Shown in pieces: positions 1-8,432 of a stretch of DNA of 8,735 nt (position 1 is the first letter of the stretch; the number at the start of each line of letters is the position of its first letter). Source of the DNA: Rhodanobacteraceae bacterium (GTDB taxonomy: Bacteria; Pseudomonadota; Gammaproteobacteria; Xanthomonadales; Rhodanobacteraceae). The stretch covers positions 1-8,735 of the forward strand of contig JAICIW010000068.1 in assembly GCA_025928735.1 (NCBI GenBank). The letters are read 5' to 3'. A program made the position numbers and the translations under genes. Below the pieces are notes generated by a model. That model was not told where the DNA came from, searched no databases, and saw nothing but the letters and a program-made list of their open reading frames with translations.

Positions 1-267
1 CAACATGCGCGTCAGCAGCGCCGCGCTGCGTCCGCAGCCGATCGCGATGTCGGGCCACGGCGCCGCAAAGCCCGCGCGATCGCGCGGTGCCAGCGCCAGC
101 CGCCCGCCCGGAATGCGCCGCGGCGCGAACCATGCCCACGGCGCGCGCAGCGGCAGCGCCAGCACCCGCGCCGGCACGCCCAGCGCCGACGCGAGCGCCA
201 GCGCCTGGCGTTCGTTGCCGGCGGCGCCGTCGCTGATGACCCAGGTGGTTTGAGGCGGGCGTGGCAT
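1..267 (-). CDS. ELM1-family protein, N-terminal part (cut by window edge)
   Basis: Minus-strand open frame, ATG at 267-265, running off the left edge; 89 residues are visible with no stop. The N-terminus reads TTWVISDGAAGNERQALAL (residues 7-25), which matches the start of the bacterial ELM1 family (PF06258, formerly DUF1022; annotated 'mitochondrial fission ELM1 family protein'), where a V-x-SDG-x-AG-x-xxQ-x-x-x-LA motif opens the protein. Near the visible end, IAIGCGRSAALL (75-86) matches the family's second conserved block (I-x-x-GRR/S-like). Full members are usually about 300-400 residues, so roughly three quarters is missing. The family is thought to have a glycosyltransferase-like (GT-B) fold; its bacterial role is not settled, but the LPS genes nearby make an envelope role plausible. 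The start is chosen because the conserved motif begins within ten residues. No good Shine-Dalgarno sequence precedes it. It is divergent from the MgtC-like gene, sharing a 97-base spacer. Confidence 0.82.
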   Translation of the reverse strand, partial: MPRPPQTTWVISDGAAGNERQALALASALGVPARVLALPLRAPWAWFAPRRIPGGRLALAPRDRAGFAAPWPDIAIGCGRSAALLTRML

Positions 268-364
268 CCGTCGCGCGCGATGAGGGGGATGGTGATTATG
301 CGGGAGATCGCGCGGCGGATAGACTCGAGACATCCGGTACGGGATCCGTGGGACGACGCGCGCG
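268..364. promoter_or_regulatory. Divergent intergenic region between ELM1-family gene and mgtC-like gene
   Basis: A 97-base spacer from which both genes must be read. On the plus strand a -10-like TAGACT (320-325, four of six matches to TATAAT) lies 39 bases before the mgtC-like ATG; no convincing -35 box sits at the proper distance. On the minus strand I see no clear -10 box or ribosome-binding site for the ELM1 gene. A magnesium-sensing leader of the kind known for Salmonella mgtA/mgtC is not evident: the spacer is too short and has no obvious alternative hairpins. Confidence 0.3.
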
Positions 365-1060
365 ATGCTCGGCACGCCTGAAATTGCCATCCGTCTGTTG
401 CTGGCCGCCGCGCTCGGTGCGGTGATCGGCTTCGATCGCGAGCGCCACACCTGGGCCGCGGGCCTGCGCACCCACATGCTGGTGTGTCTCGGCGCGGCGC
501 TGCTGATGATGGTGTCCGCCTATGCGTTTTCGGACATCCTGCAGCAGTGGCCGCGGGTGGTGCTGGACCCGTCGCGCATCGCGGCGCAGGTGGTCAGCGG
601 CATCGGCTTCCTCGGCGCCGGCACCATCATGTTCATGCACCGCGAGAACGTGATCCGCGGACTGACCACCGCAGCCGGCTTGTGGACAGTGGCGGCGATC
701 GGGCTGGCGGTCGGTGGCGGCATGTACGTGGCAGCGACGATCGCGACCGGCGTGGCGTGGGTGATCCTGGCGGCGCTGAAGCCGCTGGAACGGCGTTTCG
801 CGCTGCGCAAGACCATGCCGCAGGTGCAGGTGCGTTTTGTCGACCGCGCCTCACTGGCCGCGATCGAGCGCGTGCTGAGGGACCGCGAACTGAGCGCCAG
901 CACCGTCGTCACGCGGCGCGTGCCTGACGATGGCGACGAGGTGACGGTGGAATTCGCGCGCGGCTTCGAGCGGGCGGCGCTGGGTGATCTGGCCGACGCG
1001 CTGCGCGCGCTGCCGGGGGTTCAAGGGGTGTCGCTGGACGTCACTTCGCGCGCGGGGTGA
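365..1060 (+). CDS. MgtC/SapB-family inner-membrane protein
   Basis: 231 residues, a typical length for the full MgtC form. The N-terminal half is a hydrophobic domain with about four to five membrane segments (roughly residues 5-23, 36-55, 72-91, 104-120, 122-140). It contains the family's conserved blocks: GFDRERHTWAAGLRTH (22-37), VVSGIGFLGAGTIMF (76-90) and IRGLTTAAGLWTVAAIGLA (97-115). Residues about 152-231 form a soluble tail that looks like the ACT-like domain of MgtC (VQVRFVDRASLAAIERVL ... LPGVQGVSLDV). Known members are virulence- and low-magnesium-associated; Salmonella MgtC affects the F-type ATP synthase and phosphate uptake, while many environmental homologues have no assigned role. 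The ATG at 365 begins directly before the first conserved hydrophobic segment. The Shine-Dalgarno is weak. A gene symbol is withheld because the family also includes SapB-type and other paralogues. Confidence 0.92.
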   Translation: MLGTPEIAIRLLLAAALGAVIGFDRERHTWAAGLRTHMLVCLGAALLMMVSAYAFSDILQQWPRVVLDPSRIAAQVVSGIGFLGAGTIMFMHRENVIRGLTTAAGLWTVAAIGLAVGGGMYVAATIATGVAWVILAALKPLERRFALRKTMPQVQVRFVDRASLAAIERVLRDRELSASTVVTRRVPDDGDEVTVEFARGFERAALGDLADALRALPGVQGVSLDVTSRAG

Positions 1061-1083
1061 CGCGGAGCGTCGGCGTGCTGCGT

Positions 1084-1130
1084 TAGAATTCTCGTTTATT
1101 CAAGCCGACGCCGCTTGGCGGCGCGGCTTG
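1084..1130 (+). promoter_or_regulatory. Possible -10 box and stem-loop in the leader of the zinc-finger gene
   Basis: A -10-like TAGAAT (1084-1089, five of six matches to TATAAT) is followed about 11 bases later by a strong hairpin. Arm CAAGCCG (1101-1107), a bulged A (1108), then CGCCGC (1109-1114), loop TTG (1115-1117), GCGGCG (1118-1123) and CGGCTTG (1124-1130): 13 base pairs with one bulge. No -35 box is apparent. The hairpin ends 29 bases before the ATG at 1160 and is not followed by a T-run, so a standard intrinsic terminator is unlikely. It would form in the 5' end of the mRNA if transcription starts near 1096. Confidence 0.45.
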
Positions 1131-1159
1131 CTTCACAACGCTCTGGATGGATTCCAAAC

Positions 1160-1387
1160 ATGTCTTCCCAGCCAGTTTCCAGTTTTCCCGTCGGCGAACC
1201 CGCCAACGCCAAGCGCCGTTACGAGATCACCGAAGCGGACCTGCCGCTGGCCTGCCCGCTGCCGGAAATGACGCTATGGAACTCGCATCCGCGCATCTAC
1301 CTGCCGATCGTGGATGACGGCGGCGCCACGGTGTGCCCGTATTGCGGCGCGGAGTACGTGCTGAAGCGCGCCGACGCGTCTGACTGA
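1160..1387 (+). CDS. CHCC-type zinc-finger domain protein (NDUFS6-like), 75 aa
   Basis: A small soluble protein of the zf-CHCC family (PF10276), related to the zinc-binding subunit NDUFS6 of mitochondrial complex I. The likely zinc ligands are all present: C32 (in ACPLP), H43 (in NSHPRIYLPI), and C59 and C62 (in VCPYCGAEY). The spacing C-x10-H-x15-C-x2-C is normal for the family. The first 20 residues are a low-complexity, probably flexible tail. Proteobacterial homologues are usually free-standing genes with no proven function; a link to respiratory complex assembly is only inference from NDUFS6. The ATG at 1160 is preferred over one at 1115, which lies in the loop of the leader hairpin and would add an uncharacteristic 15-residue extension. 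A purine-rich TGGATGGA (1144-1151) may serve as a weak ribosome-binding site. Confidence 0.9.
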   Translation: MSSQPVSSFPVGEPANAKRRYEITEADLPLACPLPEMTLWNSHPRIYLPIVDDGGATVCPYCGAEYVLKRADASD

Positions 1388-1566
1388 TCGGCAACGCCGC
1401 GCGCCGCGTCCATGTGGCGTGCCTTGCGTTCGGGTCGGCGGTCGGGGTCGCTGCGGCCGGCAGTTTTGGCGATCGTCCCGGCGCCTCGCGACGGGCTGCG
1501 ATCACCGTCTTCATTGCAATCCCGCGGCCGCCGTGCCTCGGCGCATTTCTTGCATACTTCTTGGGC
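1388..1566. other. Intergenic stretch before the glycosyltransferase; no gene seen
   Basis: 179 bases. It stays open in the frame of the downstream glycosyltransferase (from an ATG at 1414), but third-position GC is lower than in the neighbouring genes and the translation resembles nothing, so I read it as non-coding. An imperfect hairpin is possible: GATCG (1471-1475) with CGATC (1499-1503), and inside it CCCG (1477-1480) with CGGG (1492-1495). The -10-like box for the next gene is at the right end. Confidence 0.5.
1551..1566 (+). promoter_or_regulatory. Possible -10 box just before the glycosyltransferase ATG
   Basis: TTGCATACT ends in the hexamer CATACT (1553-1558), four of six matches to TATAAT, placed 8 bases before the ATG at 1567. 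There is no purine-rich Shine-Dalgarno sequence between them. If it is used, transcription would begin at or within about two bases of the ATG. No clear -35 box is visible. The spacing is repeated at lpxL and possibly at the O-antigen ligase gene. Confidence 0.4.
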
Positions 1567-2733
1567 ATGCCCATCGCCCTCGTCCCCCCGGGACCCGTGA
1601 CCGAGCCCGCCGCCACGCCGCGCCACCTGACCGTCGTCCAAGTGCTGCCGGCGCTGGAGAATGGTGGTGCCGAGCGTTCGACGCTGGAAGTCTCGCGCGC
1701 GCTGGTTGCGGCAGGACATCGCTCGGTGGTGATTTCCTCGGGCGGGCGCATGGTGGAGCGGCTGGAACGTGAAGGCGGCGAGCACGTCGTGCTGGATGTC
1801 GGTTCCAAGTCGCTGCGCAGCGTGACCCGGATCGGCGCCTTGCGCCGCGTATTGACCGACATCGGCCCGGATATCGTGCACGCCCGTTCGCGGGTGCCCG
1901 CGTGGCTGGCGTGGTTTGCACTGCGCGGCATGCGACCGCGGCCGCATTTCGTCACCACCGTGCACGGACTGAACTCGCCCGGCCGCTGGAGCGGCATCAT
2001 GACCCGCGGCGACCGCGTGATCGTGGTGTCGCAGACCGTGCACGACTTCGTGCTGAGCCATTATTCGCGCGTGAACGCCTCTCGCCTCACGGTGATCCCG
2101 CGTGGTATCGATCCGGATGCTTTTCCCTACGGCTACCGGCCGGACGATATCTGGCGCGACCAGTTTTTCGCGGAATTCCCGCAACTCGCGGGCGCGCCGC
2201 TGCTGACGCTGCCGGGGCGGGGCACCCGCCTCAAAGGCCACGCCGATGCGATCGCGCTGGTCGCGGGTCTGCGCGAACGTGGCGTCGATACGCGCCTGTT
2301 GCTGCTGGGCGTCGCCGAGGCCGGGCGCGAGGCCTACCTGCGGGAATTGCAGACGCTGGCGCACACCCGCGGCGTTGCGGACATCGTGGCGTTCTCGCCG
2401 CCGCGCAGCGACGTGCGCGATGTGTTCGCGGTTTCCGATTTGATCCTGCAGCTTTCCAACAAGCCGGAAAGCTTCGGGCGCACCGTGATCGAGGCGCTGT
2501 CGTTGTGCCGGCCGGTGCTGGGGTACGCGCACGGCGGCGTCGGCGAATTGCTGGCCGAGCTTTATCCCGCCGGCCGCGTGCCGGTCGGGGACATCAACAA
2601 GCTGATCGATCGCGCTGCCGAACTGGTGGGTCGCGCGCCGCCCATTCCGCCGATGCAGCGCTACCGCCTGGCCGACATGCAGGATTCGGTACTGGCGCTG
2701 TATCAGGAACTGGCGGCGGAGCCGCGCACCTGA
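1567..2733 (+). CDS. Family 4-like (GT-B) glycosyltransferase, probably LPS core
   Basis: 388 residues, normal for a GT4 enzyme. These enzymes transfer a sugar from a nucleotide-sugar donor to a growing glycan at the cytoplasmic face of the inner membrane. Visible features: N-terminal strand LTVVQVLPALENGGAERS (21-38) with the NGGAER acceptor-domain motif; DIVHARS (102-108); TTVHGLNS (130-137); VSQTVHDF (154-161); the interdomain VIPRGIDPDAF (176-186); LPGRGTRLKGHADAI (215-229), which begins the donor domain; and the E-x7-E motif in KPESFGRTVIEAL (E301 and E309), which contacts the donor nucleotide sugar. There is no signal peptide or membrane segment. The ATG at 1567 puts the first strand at residue 21; an in-frame ATG at 1414 would add 51 residues unlike any GT4 start. 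With WaaL-, WaaE- and LpxL-like genes nearby, a role in LPS core assembly is the best inference. Donor and acceptor cannot be read from sequence. Confidence 0.9.
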   Translation: MPIALVPPGPVTEPAATPRHLTVVQVLPALENGGAERSTLEVSRALVAAGHRSVVISSGGRMVERLEREGGEHVVLDVGSKSLRSVTRIGALRRVLTDIGPDIVHARSRVPAWLAWFALRGMRPRPHFVTTVHGLNSPGRWSGIMTRGDRVIVVSQTVHDFVLSHYSRVNASRLTVIPRGIDPDAFPYGYRPDDIWRDQFFAEFPQLAGAPLLTLPGRGTRLKGHADAIALVAGLRERGVDTRLLLLGVAEAGREAYLRELQTLAHTRGVADIVAFSPPRSDVRDVFAVSDLILQLSNKPESFGRTVIEALSLCRPVLGYAHGGVGELLAELYPAGRVPVGDINKLIDRAAELVGRAPPIPPMQRYRLADMQDSVLALYQELAAEPRT

Positions 2734-2798
2734 GCTGATTCTTCTGGGTGCTCGTGGCATGGCGCCGGCCGCCGACGCCCGATCTTTCGCCGCTTCGC

Positions 2799-2827
2799 TT
2801 GGCTGCGCGCCGTCGACCCGCGACAAT
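2799..2827 (+). promoter_or_regulatory. Putative sigma-70-type promoter of icd
   Basis: TTGGCT (2799-2804, four of six matches to TTGACA), a 17-base spacer, and GACAAT (2822-2827, four of six matches to TATAAT). Transcription would start near 2834 and give a leader of about 25 bases; AGCAGG (2843-2848) in that leader is a possible weak ribosome-binding site. It lies in the 125-base gap after the glycosyltransferase stop, so icd is probably transcribed on its own. Confidence 0.45.
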
Positions 2828-2858
2828 GGTGGCTTGTCCTCAGCAGGCCCAGCCGTCC

Positions 2859-5096
<2,238 letters not shown>

Positions 5097-5138
5097 TCAG
5101 GTGATCGGCTCGTCCAAGGCCCGTTCGCTCGAGTCCCG

Positions 5139-5346
5139 TCGTCATCCCCGCGAAAGCGGGACTGCGTTTGCAGGATTGCAAACGCGAACGCCCCCGGATT
5201 GGGTCCGGGGCAGGCTGCGGCGGCGCGGAGCGCGAGCGCCAAGGAGGGCGCGAGTAATCCAGTATCTTTTGCGCACGTGTAGAAATACAAAGGCGCTGGG
5301 TTCCCGGTTCTTCCCGCCAGCAGGGCGGGCGGTCCGGGAATGACGA
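5139..5346 (-). repeat. Modular interspersed repeat, copy 1 (208 bp, complete)
   Basis: Bounded by inverted ends TCGTCAT (5139-5145) and ATGACGA (5340-5346), and built of hairpins: CCCGC-GAAA-GCGGG (5147-5160); GCGTTTGCA-GGAT-TGCAAACGC (5164-5185); CCCCGGA (5192-5198) with TCCGGGG (5204-5210); and a nested right-end stem of TTCCCGG (5301-5307) with CCGGGAA (5334-5340), enclosing CCCGCC (5313-5318) with GGCGGG (5324-5329). No protein is encoded. Its minus strand aligns along its length with the repeat at 8562-8735, and a 25-base core (5232-5256) differs there at one position. The ends (TCGTCATYCCCG...) resemble widespread high-GC proteobacterial repeats of the REP or miniature-transposon type, but I cannot assign a named family. 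Strand is given so that both copies read in the same sense. Confidence 0.8.
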
Positions 5347-5392
5347 TAGATTTTCACGATCGAACCGAAGCCTGCCTGCGCACAACCTGCGT

Positions 5393-5415
5393 TATCGTGG
5401 CTACGCTTTTGACGT
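5393..5415 (+). promoter_or_regulatory. Candidate -10 boxes before the O-antigen ligase gene
   Basis: Two weak candidates. TATCGT (5393-5398, four of six matches to TATAAT) lies 17 bases before the ATG at 5416. TACGCT (5402-5407, three of six) lies exactly 8 bases before it, the same spacing as at the glycosyltransferase and lpxL. Neither has a clear -35 box, and no Shine-Dalgarno sequence precedes the ATG. Confidence 0.25.
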
Positions 5416-6753
5416 ATGCCCGTCGTGACTCGCCCGGTAGCCATGCCCCAGTCCATTCGCCCACATCTGATGGCAGCCCTTCGTTCGCCGCTCACGCCGA
5501 TCTGGCTGGTGGTGTTCCTGCTGCCGTTCGGGCGTTCCAGCGAACTGGGCACGCTGCTGTGCATGCTGGGCGCGATCATCCTGTTCTTTCGCGATCGCCG
5601 CGCGTTGGCCGGTCATGCCGGCGCACGGTTGCTGCTGTGGCTGTGGGCCGCGTACTTTCTGGCGGCATTGATTTCGGCGCCCGGCGCGATCGACCCCGCG
5701 CGCAGTTGGAACAGCGTGGCGGCTTATTTGCGTTTCGCGCCGTTCGGGATCTACGTGTGCTTCGCGGTGCGGCGCGAATCGCGCTTGAATGCGCTGTGCC
5801 TCGCCACCGGGATCGTGGTGGCGTTGTGGGCGCTGGACGCATGGGTGCAGACGCTGACCGGCTACAGCCTTGGCGGTCATGCCGAAGCGCAACGCCTTTC
5901 CGGCATCTTCGGGGCGGGCAATCTGAAGCTCGGGCCGGTATTGGCGTCGCTGTCGCCATTCGCGCTGTGGGCGGCGAAGCGACACTTCGGGCGCACAGGT
6001 TTGATCGCGGCGATGCTGGTCCTGCTGGTGCCGATCCTGTTGGCGGGCTCGCGCGCCGCGTGGATTACCTATGGCGTGGCGCTGCTGGCGTTCTTCTGGA
6101 TCGAGGCGCGCACGCCCCTGCGTTTCGCGGCGTGGATTCTCGCGGCCTGCGTGGTCGTTGCGGCGGCGATCGGTGTGGCGTGGAAAGCATCCCCGCGTTT
6201 CGATGCGCGGATGGATCGCACGATGGTTGCGTTGCACGACAGCCGCCATGCGATCAATTACGCGTCCAGCGGCCGCATCGATATCTGGCGCGTGGCGGGA
6301 AAAATGATCGCGGCGCATCCCGTCGTGGGCGTGGGCGTGCGCGATTTCCGTGAAGCGTATCCGCGCTTTGCGTCGCCCAACGATCATTTCGTCACCGAGG
6401 AAGCCTGCGGGGTGGGCGAGGGCGCGTGCCATCCGCACCAGATCGTGCTGGAAATATTGAGCGACACCGGTGCGATCGGACTCGCCTTGTGGCTGGCCGG
6501 CCTGGCACTGGCAGTGCGCGCGTGGCGAAGCGTGGAGCCTGACGCACGGCGGCGCGCGTTTCCCGTGACCGTGGCATTGGCAGTCACGGTGTTTCCGCTC
6601 AACACGCACCTCGCGTTCTATTCGGCGTGGTGGGGCCTGCTGTTCTGGTGGCTGCTGGCGTTGTGGTGCGCGGCGCTGTATGCGGACGTGGCCGACGACA
6701 CGCCCATCAAACTGCCGCGTGTGCGAATGAGGAACATCGTGGATGGCGCGTGA
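5416..6753 (+). CDS. O-antigen ligase/polymerase-family membrane protein (Wzy_C, WaaL-like)
   Basis: 445 residues with about ten to twelve hydrophobic segments (for example 27-38, 43-58, 71-86, 126-142, 195-210, 218-230, 236-255, 352-370, 383-396, 402-422). Members join undecaprenyl-linked O-chain to lipid A-core (WaaL) or polymerise it (Wzy) at the periplasmic face of the inner membrane. Supporting motifs: RLSGIFGAGNLKLGPVLASL (160-179), GSRAAWITYG (211-220, with the family's conserved arginine), SSGRIDIWRVAGKMI (284-298), and the large periplasmic-loop block HPVVGVGVRDFREAYPRF (301-318) followed by HPHQIVLEILSDTGAIGL (339-356), which fits the WaaL H-x-x-x-x-x-x-E-x-x-x-x-x-G pattern. Two cysteines (331 and 338) flank that loop and could form a disulfide. 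Ligase versus polymerase cannot be decided from one sequence; the LPS-core neighbours favour ligase. The start is uncertain: ATGs at 5443 and 5470 are also possible, all before the first membrane segment. Confidence 0.88.
   Translation: MPVVTRPVAMPQSIRPHLMAALRSPLTPIWLVVFLLPFGRSSELGTLLCMLGAIILFFRDRRALAGHAGARLLLWLWAAYFLAALISAPGAIDPARSWNSVAAYLRFAPFGIYVCFAVRRESRLNALCLATGIVVALWALDAWVQTLTGYSLGGHAEAQRLSGIFGAGNLKLGPVLASLSPFALWAAKRHFGRTGLIAAMLVLLVPILLAGSRAAWITYGVALLAFFWIEARTPLRFAAWILAACVVVAAAIGVAWKASPRFDARMDRTMVALHDSRHAINYASSGRIDIWRVAGKMIAAHPVVGVGVRDFREAYPRFASPNDHFVTEEACGVGEGACHPHQIVLEILSDTGAIGLALWLAGLALAVRAWRSVEPDARRRAFPVTVALAVTVFPLNTHLAFYSAWWGLLFWWLLALWCAALYADVADDTPIKLPRVRMRNIVDGA
6728..6734 (+). 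promoter_or_regulatory. Shine-Dalgarno inside the ligase gene for the next gene
   Basis: TGAGGAA, 8 bases before the ATG at 6743 and inside the last codons of the upstream gene. It is the clearest ribosome-binding site in the window and fixes the start of the downstream glycosyltransferase, implying coupled translation from one mRNA. Confidence 0.7.
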
Positions 6754-7504
6754 AAAATTCTCGCTGGTGATCATCACGTTCAACAACGCCGACACATTGG
6801 AGCGTTGCCTTGCCGCCGCCGATTTCGCGGATGAAATCGTGGTGCTGGATTCGGGTTCATCCGACGCGACGGTCGAGATCGCGAAGCGCCACGGCGCACG
6901 CATCGCTGCGCACCCGTTCGACGACTACGGCCCGCAGAAGCAGCGCGCGATCGACATGGCATCGCACGACTGGATATTGAACCTCGACGCCGACGAAATC
7001 CTGTCGCCCGGCACGCGCGAAGTGATCGAACGCGCGCTGGAAAATCCGCGCGCCGCGGGCTTTCGCCTGCCGCGCCGCGAGCGGATGTTCTGGAGCGTGC
7101 AGCATCCGTGGAGCCACCGCAACGGCCATTTGCGCCTCTTCGACCGGAGGCGCGGGCGCATGAACGCGGTGCCGGTGCACGCCGCGGCGGAAGTGGATGG
7201 GCCGATCGAAACGTTGACGCGCGCCGATTTCGTCAACATGGGCGACGACGACATCGCTGCGCGCGTGGCCAAGATCAACCGCTATTCGTCCGGCATGGTC
7301 GTCCACAAGCTCGCACGCAAGCAACGTTTCAGCGGCCCGATGATGCTGGTGTATCCGTCGATCTTCTTCGTGCGCCAATACATCTTCAAGCGCTACTTCC
7401 TTTCGGGCTGGGCGGGTTTTGTCGCCAGCGTGCTGGGCGCGCAGTACGTGTTCCTGAAGTATGCCAAGTTGCACGAGGCACGCGAACGCGCGAAACGTCA
7501 GTAA
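6743..7504 (+). CDS. Family 2 glycosyltransferase, WaaE/KdtX-like (LPS core)
   Basis: 253 residues, the usual size of WaaE/KdtX-type enzymes, which add a glucose to the inner core of LPS at the cytoplasmic face in other bacteria. GT-A fold signs: SLVIITFNNADTLERCLAA (7-25); DEIVVLDSGSSDATVEIAKR (30-49); the GPQKQRAID block (63-71); and the metal/nucleotide-binding D-x-D in WILNLDADEILS (77-88; D82 and D84). RLFDRRRG (131-138) and the VHAAAEV site (145-151) follow; many relatives have VHE where this one has VHA. A hydrophobic, basic C-terminal part (about 200-243, FFVRQYIFKRYFLSGWAGFV) probably binds the membrane surface. The gene overlaps the upstream ligase by 11 bases and has a good Shine-Dalgarno at 6728-6734, so the two form an operon. 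Its 3' end overlaps lpxL on the other strand by 7 bases. The sugar donor is not readable from sequence. Confidence 0.9.
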   Translation: MAREKFSLVIITFNNADTLERCLAAADFADEIVVLDSGSSDATVEIAKRHGARIAAHPFDDYGPQKQRAIDMASHDWILNLDADEILSPGTREVIERALENPRAAGFRLPRRERMFWSVQHPWSHRNGHLRLFDRRRGRMNAVPVHAAAEVDGPIETLTRADFVNMGDDDIAARVAKINRYSSGMVVHKLARKQRFSGPMMLVYPSIFFVRQYIFKRYFLSGWAGFVASVLGAQYVFLKYAKLHEARERAKRQ

Positions 7505-8415
7505 ACCGGCGGCATGCCTTCCGGCCGCGTCTTGAACCGCTTGTGTGCCCACAGGTATTGCGCGGGCGCTTCGCGCACCATCCGTTCGACCGCGGCATTG
7601 ACACGCGTGGTGTCGGCGACCACGTCGTCGCCCGGGAAGTGGTCGAGCGGCGCTTCCAGTCGCAACGCGTAGCCGCCTTCCGGCGTGCGGCGGTGGAAGA
7701 ACGGCATTACCGACGCGCCGGAGAGTCTCGCCAGATGGTGCGTGGCCGTGATCGTGGAGGCGGGAATGCCGAAGAAGGGCGCGAACACCGAATCCTTGCC
7801 GCGCATGTCCTGGTCGGGCGCGTACCAGACGGTGCCGCCGCGCTTCAGGTACTTCACGGTGGAGCGCAACTGTTCCTTGTCGAACATGATGTCCGCATAG
7901 CGCAGCCGCGCGCGTAGCACCATGTACTCGAACACGTCCGAATCCATGCGCCGGTACATGCCGGCGATGCGGAGCCGGCGCGAGATCAGCCGTGCGCACA
8001 ATTCCAGGTGCGAGAAGTGCCCGCCCACCAGCAGCACGCCGCGTCGTTGCGCGCGTGCGGCTTCGAGATGTTCCAGTCCGTCGATTTTGACGTGCAGCTT
8101 CGCGAGTTTCGCGTCGGACGCAAACCAGCCCAGCGCGAATTCACCCAGCATCCGGCCCATTTCGCGGGTGGCTTCGCGGCGCAGGGTTTCGCGCTCCGCC
8201 CGACCGAGTTCGGGAAAGCAAAGCTCCAGATTGCGTGCGATCACGTGCCGTCGCGCACGCAGCAGCGGCGAGATCGCGGCGCCGAACGCCGCGCCGAGTG
8301 CGATGATCCAGCGCGCCGGCAGCCATACGATCGCGCGGATGAACCCGATGCCGAGCCACGCCAGCCATTGGCGTGGCGCGAGCAGCTTGCGTGGAAACGG
8401 CGGTGGCACGGACAT
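7498..8415 (-). CDS. lpxL: Lipid A biosynthesis (Kdo)2-lipid IVA acyltransferase, LpxL/HtrB type
   Basis: 305 residues, the normal length (E. coli LpxL is 306). It transfers an acyl chain from acyl-ACP to Kdo2-lipid IVA, forming the acyloxyacyl unit of lipid A at the cytoplasmic face of the inner membrane. One N-terminal membrane anchor lies at about 15-50. Family blocks: ARNLELCFPELGRAERE (60-76); the catalytic H-x4-E in VGGHFSHLELC (H133 and E138); GTVWYAPDQDMRGKDSVFAP (194-213); FFGIPASTITATHHLARLSG (214-233); and the tail QYLWAHKRFKTRPEGMPPVY (286-305), almost the same as the E. coli LpxL tail as I recall it. This tail and the RNLELCFPE block favour LpxL over LpxM. The ATG at 8415 is chosen; a TTG six codons upstream (8433) would place the -10-like TATCAT inside the gene. 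The gene is convergent with, and overlaps by 7 bases, the glycosyltransferase gene. The acyl chain length cannot be predicted. Confidence 0.93.
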   Translation of the reverse strand: MSVPPPFPRKLLAPRQWLAWLGIGFIRAIVWLPARWIIALGAAFGAAISPLLRARRHVIARNLELCFPELGRAERETLRREATREMGRMLGEFALGWFASDAKLAKLHVKIDGLEHLEAARAQRRGVLLVGGHFSHLELCARLISRRLRIAGMYRRMDSDVFEYMVLRARLRYADIMFDKEQLRSTVKYLKRGGTVWYAPDQDMRGKDSVFAPFFGIPASTITATHHLARLSGASVMPFFHRRTPEGGYALRLEAPLDHFPGDDVVADTTRVNAAVERMVREAPAQYLWAHKRFKTRPEGMPPVY

Positions 8416-8432
8416 GGCGGGCGATGATAGCA
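8416..8432 (-). promoter_or_regulatory. Extended -10 box of lpxL
   Basis: Read on the minus strand: TGC-TATCAT, with TG at 8432-8431 and the hexamer at 8429-8424 (five of six matches to TATAAT), an extended -10 arrangement. The hexamer ends exactly 8 bases before the ATG at 8415, so transcription would start at or next to the start codon. No clear -35 box is seen and there is no Shine-Dalgarno between the box and the ATG (the 8 bases are CGCCCGCC). This is the best-matching -10 element in the window. Confidence 0.55.

Larger units (their letters stand above)
5097..5415. other. Gene-free stretch between icd and the O-antigen ligase gene
   Basis: 319 bases with no convincing coding sequence. 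It is mostly occupied by the modular repeat at 5139-5346. The 42 bases right after the icd stop hold no obvious intrinsic terminator; the repeat's hairpins may serve that role. The last 69 bases before the ATG at 5416 should contain the promoter of the next gene. Confidence 0.7.

Noticed and set aside
5..253. An 82-residue plus-strand open frame at the left edge
   Set aside because: The opposite strand carries the ELM1 N-terminal motif; the plus frame is low-complexity A/R/S/P-rich.
1101..1130. Intrinsic terminator after the mgtC-like gene
   Set aside because: No run of T follows the stem on either strand, so only a hairpin is reported.
1414..1566. N-terminal extension of the glycosyltransferase from an ATG at 1414
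   Set aside because: The 51 extra residues match no GT4 N-terminus, third-position GC falls, and the -10-like box lies inside the stretch.
1297..2826. A 509-residue minus-strand open frame over the glycosyltransferase
   Set aside because: A mirror frame of a gene with clear GT4 motifs; its composition is R/H/Q-rich and it spans three separate plus-strand features.
2748..2858. N-terminal extension of icd from an ATG at 2748
   Set aside because: It would cover the promoter-like boxes and add 37 residues before the normal MSDTPRIIYTL start.
5139..5346. CRISPR array or tRNA gene in the icd-ligase gap
   Set aside because: The hairpins differ from one another and are not regularly spaced direct repeats; no cloverleaf or CCA end is seen.
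5340..6353. A 337-residue plus-strand open frame overlapping the ligase gene
   Set aside because: Out of frame with the recognised Wzy_C protein, R/G/A-rich and without membrane segments or motifs.
5401..6903. A 500-residue minus-strand open frame over the ligase gene
   Set aside because: Antisense to a membrane protein with WaaL motifs; the reading is R/Q/H-rich and matches no family.
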